The position numbers and the translations under genes were made by a program. DNA of 62,430 nucleotides from Candidatus Thalassospirochaeta sargassi. GTDB taxonomy: Bacteria > Spirochaetota > Spirochaetia > UBA9216. Location: positions 1-62,430 of the forward strand of contig JAQQAL010000015.1 in assembly GCA_028532855.1 (NCBI GenBank), given 5' to 3'. The notes beneath the pieces are model-generated. The model did no database searches and was not told where the DNA came from. It saw only the letters and a list, made by a program, of their open reading frames with translations. Positions within the stretch are counted from its first letter, which is position 1, and each line of letters starts with the position of its first letter. Below, in pieces: positions 45,378-53,868 of this stretch.

Positions 45378-47459
45378 TTAGTCGGTTTTGAACCGTTTCA
45401 TCTCATTGACCAGAATTGATATTCTCTGTCCGTTATCATCAGTTAATGCAGAGACCTGGTTTACAGTTTGATTTATCTGAATAGCTCCGGCGGTCATTTC
45501 ATTGATACTGTTCTTAATCTCTTCAGTAACATTGCTGAGGTTGTTGACCTCGCTCAGTACTTCTGTACTGGCTGTTTTCATGCTTTTTGATGAGTTTTCT
45601 ACTTCCTGGGATACATCCTTAACATCATTGAGAGAATTTAAAACGTCACGGCTGGCATGAACCTGTTCTTCAATAGCGCTTTGAATAATGTTTTCCTGAT
45701 CCATTGTGGTCTTGTTTAACTCATAGACTCGCTCAAAGCGGTTACCGGTCTCAATTACAGCCTGTTCAATATGTTCAATTGAATCTTTTAATTTCTTCAA
45801 GGATGCAGAAATATTCCCTCCCTGGGAGCCGGCGTCCTGAGCAAGCTTTCTTATTTCATCAGCTACTACAGCAAAGCCCTTTCCATAATTACCGGCATGG
45901 GCTGCTTCAATTGCCGCATTCATAGCGAGTAGATTTGTCTGTGCGGCTATGTTCTGAATCATTTTACTTGCAGATTCGAGTCCTTCGGATTCTTCACTGA
46001 CCTGTCTTGACAGGTTTACGACATCGGATATACTTTTTCGTCCTGTTTCCGATGCCTCGTTCAGTTCCTGCATTGAAACCGCATTTCTTGACAGACCTTC
46101 ACTGACGGAATTGATACTGGCTACCATCTCTTCAATGGAAGCTGAAGATTCATTGATACCGTTGACCTGTCTCTCAATACTGCCGTCAAGCAATTGAATT
46201 CCGTTATCCACTTCATTCAGAGCTGCACTCATTTCAACAACGCCTGCAGCCTGATCTACGATTCGTGAATTCACGCTTTCTATAGTAGCAGTTACTTCAT
46301 TAATGGCTGTTGCTGTTTCAGTGATGTTTACCGCAAGATCATTACCGGACTCCTCGAGCTTATTTGATTCATTCTGTACTGAACGGACCATATTAGCAAT
46401 GACCTCCATTGTAGAATTGACATAGGTACCAACCTGATCAATTTCATCAGTGCCTGCAATTTTTAGGCGCCGGGTTAAATCACCCTCACCGTCGGAAAGA
46501 TCTTTCAAATTATTAACCGTCAATTTAATTCTTTCAGTTATTGAGCGGATAACTATAAAGAGGAAAATAACCAGGACTCCTATTATTATTACTGCTGTGA
46601 TAATCTCAATCAGTTGAAGCGTTTTTATTGGTTCCCGAATTTGTTCATATGGGATTCTTGAGACAAAAACCCATGCGGTTGTGGGGACCTTCTGGAAACC
46701 TGCCATAACTTCGATGCCATCCCACTCATATGGGAAAACCCTTGGTTCTTCATTCATAAGGATTTTTCCGAAATCCTCCTCGGAATAATCCGCCTGCATA
46801 ATATTCTCTTTAACCGGATGGGCAATGACAAGGCCTTTGCTGTCTATCATGTACGCATAGCCGCCCTCACCAAGATCTATATTATCTACTACTTCGTTTG
46901 TAAATTGGGAAAGGTTTACCGAAGCGTGAATGACTCCGATAACTTTATCTCCATCTTTAACGGGCTCGGCTATAACAAAAATCGGTGAACCGTCAATTTT
47001 ACTTGTGATCACATCTGAAATAGCTGATTGTCCATTAACTGCAGCCTGAAAGTGGGATCTGCTGCTTAAATCCAGTGTTCCCACCTGTTTAGGATTATTA
47101 TTAGCCGCAGCAATGCCCTCTGTGTCCAGAATTCCGATTGTAGAATAAATACTGTGAGCCTCTTTCAAATCATTGAGTCGTGAGTTGGCTTCAGCCACTA
47201 CTTCCGGACTTCCGTCTGAAAGAAGGGCTTCTTTCCAGATAGGGGAGAGGGCCATAGCTTTTATGTCAAGTAATCGCTCATTGATCCATCTATCTATACT
47301 TTTAGCTGTAATATCGGTAACCTGCTGGATTTTATCCTTATATTCTTTTTCCATTTGCATAGAAATTTCTGCTATCGAGATAGCTGCCATTGCTGTCATT
47401 CCAAGTACAATAGAGATAATGACAGGTAAAAGAATTTTTCCACGTAAGTGCAAGTTCAT
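45378..47459 (-). CDS. Methyl-accepting chemotaxis protein with dCache sensor
   Basis: 693 residues. TM1 is at about 10-30. A periplasmic dCache domain spans about 35-285, with 'DITAKSIDRWINERLLDIKAM', 'GTLDLSSRSHF' and 'EGGYAYMIDSKGLVIAHP'. TM2 is at about 290-312, HAMP follows, and the signalling domain has 'AAQTNLLAMNAAIEAAHAGNYG'. dCache receptors bind small molecules such as amino acids or carboxylates; the ligand is not predictable here. The start at 47459 (MNLHLRGK) has AAGGAG seven bases away. An ATG 14 codons upstream lacks a site. Confidence 0.94.
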   Translation of the reverse strand: MNLHLRGKILLPVIISIVLGMTAMAAISIAEISMQMEKEYKDKIQQVTDITAKSIDRWINERLLDIKAMALSPIWKEALLSDGSPEVVAEANSRLNDLKEAHSIYSTIGILDTEGIAAANNNPKQVGTLDLSSRSHFQAAVNGQSAISDVITSKIDGSPIFVIAEPVKDGDKVIGVIHASVNLSQFTNEVVDNIDLGEGGYAYMIDSKGLVIAHPVKENIMQADYSEEDFGKILMNEEPRVFPYEWDGIEVMAGFQKVPTTAWVFVSRIPYEQIREPIKTLQLIEIITAVIIIGVLVIFLFIVIRSITERIKLTVNNLKDLSDGEGDLTRRLKIAGTDEIDQVGTYVNSTMEVIANMVRSVQNESNKLEESGNDLAVNITETATAINEVTATIESVNSRIVDQAAGVVEMSAALNEVDNGIQLLDGSIERQVNGINESSASIEEMVASINSVSEGLSRNAVSMQELNEASETGRKSISDVVNLSRQVSEESEGLESASKMIQNIAAQTNLLAMNAAIEAAHAGNYGKGFAVVADEIRKLAQDAGSQGGNISASLKKLKDSIEHIEQAVIETGNRFERVYELNKTTMDQENIIQSAIEEQVHASRDVLNSLNDVKDVSQEVENSSKSMKTASTEVLSEVNNLSNVTEEIKNSINEMTAGAIQINQTVNQVSALTDDNGQRISILVNEMKRFKTD

Positions 47460-47632
47460 TGAGAAGCTCCTTTGTTTTTTTAATTTTCTGATATCAGACA
47501 TGCAAAGTCAAGCATAGGTAGGAATTTTTAATAAACTATTTCATATGATGATACACTCAATGGTCCAAATCGTTTGAGGGATCTCAGCAGCTTTAGATAG
47601 TCAATTTTATTTTTATCGAGCTGTATACGCTG
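47460..47632. other. Intergenic region
   Basis: A/T-rich spacer between the dCache receptor and the HD-domain gene, both on the minus strand. It should hold the receptor promoter and the end of the FecR operon transcript. I see no convincing hairpin, repeat or ORF. Confidence 0.5.
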
Positions 47633-48199
47633 CTACTCGCCGGCGAGCCCCAGCTCTGCTGCAGCGGTTTTCATTCCGTCTATTGTGAGCTGAATAAGTT
47701 CGCTAACTTCAATACCAAGCATGCCGGCGCCCTTTTCGATGATTGAGCGGTCGACACCGGCTGCGAAGCGCTTGTCTTTCCACTTCTTTTTTACCGATTT
47801 GGGCGCCATGTCGAGCACGCTCTTTGAGGGGCGTACAAGCGCGGTTGTTGTTACAAGGCCAGTGAGTTCATCGGTTGCAAAGAGATACTTCTCCATGAGT
47901 TCAACCGGCTCCACATGGACACAGATTCCCCAGCCGTGCGATACAACAGCATGGATGTAGTCTTCGGGCCAGCCTTCTTCGCGCATGATCTTCTCGCTCA
48001 TTTTGCAGTGCTCTTCCGGGTATTTCTCATAATCAAGGTCATGCAGAAGCCCGATTATTCCCCATTTTTCGACGTCTTCACCGTTGAGCCCTGCAATATG
48101 GCGCATTACAGACTCTACAGCAAGCGCATGTTTAAAAAGGCTGTCTGACTCGTTGTATCTTTTAAACAGTTCAACTGCTGCTTCACGTGTAGGTGTCAT
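47633..48199 (-). CDS. HD-domain phosphohydrolase-like protein
   Basis: 188 residues. The HD metal-binding pattern is present: His in FKHALAVESVM, the HD pair in 'LLHDLDYEKYPEEH', a later His in VVSHGWG, and Asp in 'FATDELTGLV'. Such proteins hydrolyse phosphate esters of nucleotides or related small molecules; the substrate is unknown. The start is two bases after the upstream lipoprotein stop, so it is the last gene of a four-gene operon with two lipoproteins and a FecR-domain protein. Confidence 0.88.
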   Translation of the reverse strand: MTPTREAAVELFKRYNESDSLFKHALAVESVMRHIAGLNGEDVEKWGIIGLLHDLDYEKYPEEHCKMSEKIMREEGWPEDYIHAVVSHGWGICVHVEPVELMEKYLFATDELTGLVTTTALVRPSKSVLDMAPKSVKKKWKDKRFAAGVDRSIIEKGAGMLGIEVSELIQLTIDGMKTAAAELGLAGE

Positions 48200-48201
48200 A
48201 A

Positions 48202-48678
48202 TTACAGATCAATCCTTCTGTATACGCAGTAATTGCCTTCATCGTTATCATAAATATTTTTTATCAGCCAGTTACCGCTTGAGTCACCGCTTGACTCCTG
48301 ATACATCCCGAAGGTGAAAACAGGTTCATCAACAATATCGCCGTCTGATGTAGTCTTTGTAACCTGAACAACTACTGCGTCGGTATCGGAATCATCAGTG
48401 ACTGTAAACTCCCAGGTATAAGTGGCGCTGAGATAGTCCCAGTATGCTGGATCATTTGCATTGTCATCATTTTCCATTTCTTCATCCGAACCGATGTTTT
48501 CAAGGATATCGGCCGCGGAGCGTGTATCTGCATTCAGATCATCGGCAAAGGCGTCAAGTCGCTGCTGGATTGTGAGGATCTCTGGAGTGGTGTTTCCCAG
48601 GAGATCAAGACAACCGGTCAAAGAGACCGTAATTATCAGGCTTATCAATATTAACGTTATTATTCTTCTGTTTTTCAT
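48202..48678 (-). CDS. Putative lipoprotein
   Basis: 158 residues. The signal sequence MKNRRIITLILISL... ends with the lipobox LTGC (Cys at about 23). The mature part has an acidic Asn/Asp-rich region near 65-80 and then a predicted beta-sheet domain, with 'TYTWEFTVTDD' and 'AVVVQVTKTTSDG'. No family is recognised. It sits between a FecR-domain protein and an HD protein in one operon. AAGGAA precedes the ATG. Confidence 0.7.
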   Translation of the reverse strand: MKNRRIITLILISLIITVSLTGCLDLLGNTTPEILTIQQRLDAFADDLNADTRSAADILENIGSDEEMENDDNANDPAYWDYLSATYTWEFTVTDDSDTDAVVVQVTKTTSDGDIVDEPVFTFGMYQESSGDSSGNWLIKNIYDNDEGNYCVYRRIDL

Positions 48679-48694
48679 AACAAATTCCTTCTTT

Positions 48695-49711
48695 TTAATA
48701 GTCAGCTTCTACAAGCATCGGCGAGATGCGTACGTCGTAGTTTTCGATTATTTCGTTATATTCTTCGATGAAATCCGCGTAGGCCGGATTATTCCTGTCT
48801 GTAATATAGGTGGTTTTCATTCTGACGTAGAAGCCGCCGAGGATATGCTTTCTAAGTGATAATGCCGAGAGTGAGTAATAGCGGTAATTCATCACGTAGC
48901 CCAGACCGGCTTTTTCAAGGGGTTTGATTTCTTCCTGATAGAAGGCCCTGGCCTCATCGTCCTTATCTTGACTGAAGAGGTTTTCCATCTTTTTGCGAAG
49001 CTCATCGAGTTTTTCGGCGTTTTCTGAGTACATCCTCTTCCATTCTTCAGCCTGAATAATCATCTTCTCAAGCTGGGCAGCTATGTTGCTCAGACCTGCA
49101 GTAGGGGCGGATAGCATCGCTTCAATGTTCCCGTTATCCCATTCTGAAAAATCGATTGCCTTGCCTTTTATCTCGAACTTTTCTCCCGGTGAACGGCCGG
49201 TTTCAACTTCAACCCCTTCGTTTTCCGAAAGAAGTACTGATTCTCCTCCCGCAAGAACCTCAACAGCACCCGAATCTACGGTTACAAGTGAAGAGCCGTC
49301 GGAGCCTGCATACACTGTAAACTCCGTACCGCGAACACCCATAACAGTTGACGGGGTTGATATAAGCGGTTCAGTTGTCATTCTGTTGAATTTGAATGAA
49401 ACCTGACCGAGGGTTGTTGATACCATCGAGCGTTTGGTTCCCTTTTCATCGGTTTCTTTGATTGAAAATACGGTATCGGGGTTTACTATTATTCGGCTTC
49501 CTTTCTCCGGTTCCAGCTCGGCAATGCCGTCTTCACCGGTTATGACCGTATCGCCGTGATAGACTCTGTCGCCTATGAATAGTTCATAGATTTCTCCGGC
49601 GCCGTCCTTTATATCCACCCAGCCTTCGATGTAAATAACATCAGATTCCTGCGCGCTTATGCCTGCGGTCAGGCAGATCAGCAGTCCTAGTAAAATTATT
49701 ATCTTTTTCAT
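48695..49711 (-). CDS. FecR-domain periplasmic protein
   Basis: 338 residues. The signal peptide ends ISA|QESD. The FecR domain at about 25-180 shows 'GDRVYHGDTVITGEDGIAELE', 'GSRIIVNPDT' and 'TPSTVMGVRGTEFTVYAG'. The C-terminal half is a helical, Lys/Glu-rich coiled coil (about 210-270) followed by a Tyr-rich segment. Here FecR is not next to a sigma factor, so it is more likely an envelope-structural or ligand-binding use of the domain than iron signalling. Its ATG overlaps the stop of the upstream lipoprotein. Confidence 0.85.
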   Translation of the reverse strand: MKKIIILLGLLICLTAGISAQESDVIYIEGWVDIKDGAGEIYELFIGDRVYHGDTVITGEDGIAELEPEKGSRIIVNPDTVFSIKETDEKGTKRSMVSTTLGQVSFKFNRMTTEPLISTPSTVMGVRGTEFTVYAGSDGSSLVTVDSGAVEVLAGGESVLLSENEGVEVETGRSPGEKFEIKGKAIDFSEWDNGNIEAMLSAPTAGLSNIAAQLEKMIIQAEEWKRMYSENAEKLDELRKKMENLFSQDKDDEARAFYQEEIKPLEKAGLGYVMNYRYYSLSALSLRKHILGGFYVRMKTTYITDRNNPAYADFIEEYNEIIENYDVRISPMLVEADY

Positions 49712-50184
49712 CAGAACGGACCTCCGAAAGCGGTAATCTTTAGTTCGCCGGTATCATCAGGGCCGATAATCAGGGCAATTTCGCCTGAATCGGATGCAAT
49801 TCTGAAATACATTGAATCCGTTGTTACATATTTCGTAAAAAAGGTGTCTACTTCGATGCTGTTTCCTAAAACAGCTTTTTCGGCGGCCGACGGCTGATTT
49901 TTATCAATTATAACAGGATTATTCAGTTTGAAACCTGCTTCCGCAAGTCCCGACCAGAAGAGTTTTGCAGTTCCTGCTCCCTGAAGTATCTCTGCATCAA
50001 GAAGAAAGGTTTCAGCCGTCATCGAGGTCAGCTGTTCAACTTTACCTTCATTGATAAGATAAATCACCTCTAGAGCATCGTCTTCGGCAGCTCTCGAAAG
50101 GCTGGCGCAGGCGGAAAACAGCAACATGACTGATAGTGCAATAAGTACTGTTCTGATTAATGTTCTTGAATTTAAAATTTTCAT
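49711..50184 (-). CDS. Putative lipoprotein, first gene of the FecR operon
   Basis: 157 residues. The signal sequence 'MKILNSRTLIRTVLIALS' leads to a lipobox FSAC. The remainder resembles DUF4878/NTF2-like lipoproteins loosely, with a 'VIYLINEGKVEQLTSMTAE' start and a C-terminal beta region. That assignment is weak. The start at 50184 is preferred. There is no Shine-Dalgarno, but TATAAT (50196-50191) lies six bases before the ATG and TGGAAA 17 bp further up, so the mRNA is probably leaderless. The stop overlaps the FecR-domain start. Confidence 0.7.
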   Translation of the reverse strand: MKILNSRTLIRTVLIALSVMLLFSACASLSRAAEDDALEVIYLINEGKVEQLTSMTAETFLLDAEILQGAGTAKLFWSGLAEAGFKLNNPVIIDKNQPSAAEKAVLGNSIEVDTFFTKYVTTDSMYFRIASDSGEIALIIGPDDTGELKITAFGGPF

Positions 50185-50219
50185 GATAGGATTATACTGC
50201 CAAATACGGATTCTTTCCA
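50185..50219 (-). promoter_or_regulatory. Promoter of the FecR/lipoprotein operon
   Basis: TGGAAA (50219-50214), 17 bp, TATAAT (50196-50191), then CCTATC and the ATG. Transcription would start at or next to the A of the start codon. The -10 is perfect and the -35 is 4/6. Leaderless translation is inferred. Confidence 0.5.
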
Positions 50220-50308
50220 TATTTTATGTTTGTCAATCTATTTTCTGTTTCTTCAATCGCCGCGTGTTTTTCTACCGACGCCATAAAAAATAATTATTTG
50301 CAAATTTT

Positions 50309-51157
50309 CTACATTTTTATTCTGTCAAAATTTTTTCCGTAAACCGCAGAAACCTTACCCATAGTAATGAAGGCTCCGGGATCAATGTCATTAATCACTT
50401 TCAGAATCTGTCGTTTTTCATAGCGGTGGCAGACACAGAGCAGAATATCCTTGTCATTTTTTGAGTACCATCCTGCTCCGTTGATCAGGGTTATTCCCCT
50501 GCCTATACCGTTGCCCAGTTTGTCGGCAATATCATCAGACATTTCGGAAACAATCGTAAACTGATAAGATTGCCTTGTTCCTTCTATAATAAGATCCATT
50601 GCATAGGTGCGAACCGACATGACTACATATCCGTAAATGATGGTTTCAATCTGATGGTTGATGAAGTATGACGATGCAATGATGAAGATATCTATGTAGA
50701 GGGTGATTCGGCCGGGGCTGATGTTTCGATATTTGGTTACTAATAACGCGATGATATCAGAGCCGCCCGAGTTGCCCCCGTTGGACATTGCAATACCTAT
50801 TCCTGAACCGGCGAGTACGGCGCCGATGAGTGCGGACATGAACCTGTCTTCAACAAGGGGGGCAGTTATTACCTTTGGCAGAATAATCAACAGTACTGAG
50901 ATTGTTGCAATTCCGAAAATGGATTTCAATGCAAAATTGATTCCCAGTATTCTTATTCCCAGGCAGACAAGAACCGCGTTGATAATAAGTACTGTAAAGC
51001 CGAGTGGAAAATCCAGAATGTAATAGATTACGGCGCCTATTCCTGTAACCCCGCCCCCGACAACCTGTGCAGGAATTAGAAAAGCAACCCATCCGAGTGC
51101 GTTCAGCAGTAGACCGAATGTTATAAGTAAATACGATTTGATTTTTTCCCATGCCAT
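50309..51157 (-). CDS. YitT-family membrane protein (DUF161 plus DUF2179)
   Basis: 282 residues. Five to six membrane helices occur within the first 200 residues, with 'GGGVTGIGAVIYYI' and 'SNGGNSGGSDIIALL'. A cytoplasmic DUF2179 domain follows ('YQFTIVSEMSDDIADKL...GRGITLINGAGWYSKND'), which resembles a small-ligand or nucleotide-binding fold. The role is unknown; a transporter is commonly proposed. The ATG at 51157 is chosen over the TTG at 51193 because the latter falls in a -35-like TTGAAT placed 17 bp before TATTAC, itself seven bases before the ATG. No Shine-Dalgarno is present, so it is probably leaderless. Confidence 0.88.
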   Translation of the reverse strand: MAWEKIKSYLLITFGLLLNALGWVAFLIPAQVVGGGVTGIGAVIYYILDFPLGFTVLIINAVLVCLGIRILGINFALKSIFGIATISVLLIILPKVITAPLVEDRFMSALIGAVLAGSGIGIAMSNGGNSGGSDIIALLVTKYRNISPGRITLYIDIFIIASSYFINHQIETIIYGYVVMSVRTYAMDLIIEGTRQSYQFTIVSEMSDDIADKLGNGIGRGITLINGAGWYSKNDKDILLCVCHRYEKRQILKVINDIDPGAFITMGKVSAVYGKNFDRIKM

Positions 51158-51291
51158 AAACTGAGTAATATCATCAATGTTGAGGATATTCAACAGCTGA
51201 AAATTACTCTAACAGTTATTTCGCAGGGGTTTGTCATTTAGAGTTTTATTGGACTCTGGATTTTTGTTCTCCCGCGTATTAGAATTAACAA

Positions 51292-52737
51292 ATGACTCAA
51301 TCGGGAAATCATAAATCAACACTTAACCGACTGCTTGTAATTGCTGTGCCTATGGTTATATCACAGGCTTCAGATACTGTTATGCTGTTTTTCGACAGGC
51401 TGTTTCTTTCAAGGCTTGGAGGGGAGTTTCTTGCAGCTTCAATGAGCGGGGGCTTGTCTCAGTTTATGGTAAGCTCATTCTTTTTCGGCACAATCGGATA
51501 TGTAACAGCTGTTGTCGCCCAGTATTATGGGGCTGAGAAATATGAAAGATGTGCTGTTGCAACCTTTCAGGCTGTTGTTTTGTCGATCTTAAGCTATCCG
51601 ATCATTCTTGCAGCATCTCCATTGATTAAAACGCTGTTTACTGCGCTTGGTCAGACACCTCTGCAGGTTGAGCTTGCCTACACCTATTATCATACGCTGA
51701 TTTTCGGTGTTGTCGTCCTGCTGCTGCGATATGCCATGGCCGGTTTTTTTATCGGTATTGGACGTACCAGGGTTGTGATGATTGCGAACGCAGCCGGAAT
51801 GATTATTAACCTGCCGGCAAATTATGTACTGATATACGGCAAGTTCGGATTCCCGGAGCTCGGTCTCAGGGGGGCGGCGGTCGGAACAATACTTGGCAAT
51901 CTTGTTATACTTATTATTCTTGCAGTGTTTTATTTCAGACTGACAAACCGCGTTGAGTACAAAACCCATAAAGCTTTTAATTTTGACGGCGAAATCTTCC
52001 GCACTCTGGTAAAGTTTGGTGTTCCCGCCGGAATAGAGATGTTTTTGAATGTTGCCGCCTTTAATCTTTTTGTACAGATGATGCATACCTATGGTACAAA
52101 CGTTGCCGCAGCCGTAACAATTTCCTTCAATTGGGATATTGTCGCTTTCCTGCCGATGCTCGGTATGGGGCATGCGGTCACCTCCCTTGCGGGGCAGTGT
52201 GTCGGAGCCGGTGATTTGACTGAAGCTCGAAAGGTTACAGTTACAGGGTTAAAAACTGCCTGGGTATATTCAGGTACAATGGTGCTTGTCTTCCTGCTTT
52301 TTGCACGTCCTCTTACTTCCCTCTTCCTGCCGGCAGGTCCTGAAGCCGCGGAGATCGGACGACTTGCTGAAATTCTGCTGCGGCTTGCCTCAATCTATAT
52401 CCTTGCCGATTCAGCTCAGATAGTTTTTGTGGGTGCGCTTCGCGGTGCCGGAGATACCCACTGGGTAATGGCCGCGTCGGTTGTGATGCACTGGTGTATG
52501 GCTGGAATTGCCTTTTACCTGATTCGTATTCTGAAGGCTGATCCGGTAGGTGCATGGATAGGTTTCATCGGTTTTATTGTTCTCCTGGGTGTTGTGATGT
52601 ATTTCAGATTTCGCGGCGGTAAATGGGAGAAAATCGATATGATAGGCGGAAAAGCCGACCATATAGATTGCCGGCACAGCTCAGGAATAAATCCTGAGAT
52701 AGGGTGTGAAGAATTAATCGACGAATCTCAATTGTAA
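51292..52737 (+). CDS. MATE-family efflux transporter (NorM-like)
   Basis: 481 residues with twelve membrane helices. It opens 'LNRLLVIAVPMVISQASDTVMLFFDRLFLSRLGG' and contains 'NYVLIYGKFGFPELGLRGAAVGTI', both characteristic of NorM-type MATE pumps. It would exchange Na+ or H+ for cationic or aromatic compounds. A hydrophilic 40-residue tail follows the last helix. No Shine-Dalgarno is present. TAGAAT (51280-51285) lies six bases before the ATG, so it is another leaderless candidate. It is divergent from YitT. Confidence 0.92.
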   Translation: MTQSGNHKSTLNRLLVIAVPMVISQASDTVMLFFDRLFLSRLGGEFLAASMSGGLSQFMVSSFFFGTIGYVTAVVAQYYGAEKYERCAVATFQAVVLSILSYPIILAASPLIKTLFTALGQTPLQVELAYTYYHTLIFGVVVLLLRYAMAGFFIGIGRTRVVMIANAAGMIINLPANYVLIYGKFGFPELGLRGAAVGTILGNLVILIILAVFYFRLTNRVEYKTHKAFNFDGEIFRTLVKFGVPAGIEMFLNVAAFNLFVQMMHTYGTNVAAAVTISFNWDIVAFLPMLGMGHAVTSLAGQCVGAGDLTEARKVTVTGLKTAWVYSGTMVLVFLLFARPLTSLFLPAGPEAAEIGRLAEILLRLASIYILADSAQIVFVGALRGAGDTHWVMAASVVMHWCMAGIAFYLIRILKADPVGAWIGFIGFIVLLGVVMYFRFRGGKWEKIDMIGGKADHIDCRHSSGINPEIGCEELIDESQL

Positions 52738-52750
52738 GACCTTCTGCCTT

Positions 52751-52926
52751 TTTACATTCTGGTAATAATCTTCGCTGTTTCATACATAAATGTAGCTTTA
52801 CCGTAATTGTTCGGGGTGAAAATCTTCGGGACACTGTCTGAATCAGGTAATAAGTCAATAATTAAAGCTGATTTTTCAAAATTTCTCAATTTTGCTGCTG
52901 ATTCAGGTTTTGGCACGGAACTTGTA
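52751..52926 (+). promoter_or_regulatory. Sigma-54 promoter with upstream activator element (desulfidase gene)
   Basis: TGGCACGGAACTTGTA (52911-52926) fits the -24/-12 consensus, with GG and GT ten bases apart (GT instead of GC). A 50-bp element at 52751-52800, including the palindrome TACATAAATGTA (52783-52794) and TTAC-N6-GTAA, is 40/50 identical to one upstream of the ABC importer. It is the likely site of a sigma-54 activator, 110 bp from the promoter. Confidence 0.8.
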
Positions 52927-52953
52927 TTTAATAATACTTAAGAGAGGAAAATA

Positions 52954-53505
52954 ATGAACAGAGGAAAAAAAATTGTAGTTATTTCACATTGCTATTTGAA
53001 TCAGAACGCCAGAGTTAGACCCTATGCAAACAAGAAGGGGTCTTTCCGGGAGTTGCTGGAACCTTTGATTGAAAATGATTTTGGAATTATTCAACTTCCA
53101 TGCCCGGAAACTACCGGATGCGGACTTAATAGATGGGAGGCTGTTACCGAACAGTATGATAATCCGGGGTTTAGACGCCACAGTAGAAATCTCCTGCAGC
53201 CATATGTCGACCAGTTGATGGAACATCAAAAGGTTGGTGATAAAATATATGCAGTACTTGGAGTCCCTTTTAGTCCTTGTTGCGGGACTCAACACAATCC
53301 ATCAAACCCTGATTGGGGCGGTCCTGTTCTGGATGTAAAAGTTCCGCCTATAGATATCGTTGAAGGTCCTGCTGTTTTTATGCAGGAATTTATGAAGATG
53401 GCCGAAGAGGATGGTGTTAAGCTTGATTTTATGGATGTTTCCGATACCGAAGATATGTTTCCGGAACTTCAACCTGACAAAATATTAGCAAAAATATTAG
53501 ACTAA
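52954..53505 (+). CDS. TudS-related putative desulfidase
   Basis: 183 residues resembling the DUF523/TudS group, in particular the CD3072-like subgroup. TudS uses a 4Fe-4S cluster held by three cysteines to remove sulfur from thiouracil-type compounds. Candidate ligands here are C13 (SHCYLNQNAR), C50 (LPCPETTGCG) and C109 or C110 (SPCCGTQ). The true substrate is unknown. AGAGG precedes the ATG. It has its own sigma-54 promoter and terminator. It shares its upstream control element with the importer downstream, so the two are probably induced together. Confidence 0.82.
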   Translation: MNRGKKIVVISHCYLNQNARVRPYANKKGSFRELLEPLIENDFGIIQLPCPETTGCGLNRWEAVTEQYDNPGFRRHSRNLLQPYVDQLMEHQKVGDKIYAVLGVPFSPCCGTQHNPSNPDWGGPVLDVKVPPIDIVEGPAVFMQEFMKMAEEDGVKLDFMDVSDTEDMFPELQPDKILAKILD

Positions 53506-53517
53506 AATCTAAAGAGG

Positions 53518-53550
53518 GGCTGCAGTAATAATCTGCAGCCTTTTTTATTT
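53518..53550 (+). terminator. Intrinsic terminator of the desulfidase gene
   Basis: GGCTGCAG (53518-53525) and CTGCAGCC (53533-53540) form a perfect 8-bp stem with a 7-nt loop, followed by TTTTTTATTT. Confidence 0.92.
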
Positions 53551-53627
53551 ATCCCCTGCAATAAAATATGATTAGTACAAAACAGTTAAAATAACTTCGG
53601 GCTCATCATAATCCATCCTGTGTGAAA

Positions 53628-53805
53628 TTTACATTTAGGTAACATTCTTCATTGTTCCATACATTAATGTAGTTTAAGTATCAATATCCTCAATTTGGAG
53701 TGTTAGCTGTTTGGGTTTTATATCATTAAATCTTGGATTATCGCCATTATTTAACTGAAATATTACATTTTTGTCATTACTTTGATTTTTGGTACGGAAA
53801 TTGCA
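53628..53805 (+). promoter_or_regulatory. Sigma-54 promoter with upstream activator element (ABC importer operon)
   Basis: TGGTACGGAAATTGCA (53790-53805) is a clean -24/-12 promoter (GG-N10-GC). The 50-bp element at 53628-53677 with the palindrome TACATTAATGTA (53660-53671) repeats the element upstream of the desulfidase, 112 bp from the promoter compared with 110 bp there. The rest of the 363-bp gap before the ATPase gene holds only A/T-rich sequence. Confidence 0.88.
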
Positions 53806-53868
53806 ATTGATATTGTATAAAGTGGCCCGGACTAACCGGATGCTGCAGTTTAAAAACAGGAATAGGTG

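Noticed and set aside
51158-51193. Upstream TTG start for the YitT protein
   Set aside because: It coincides with a -35-like TTGAAT spaced 17 bp from a -10, with no Shine-Dalgarno before it.
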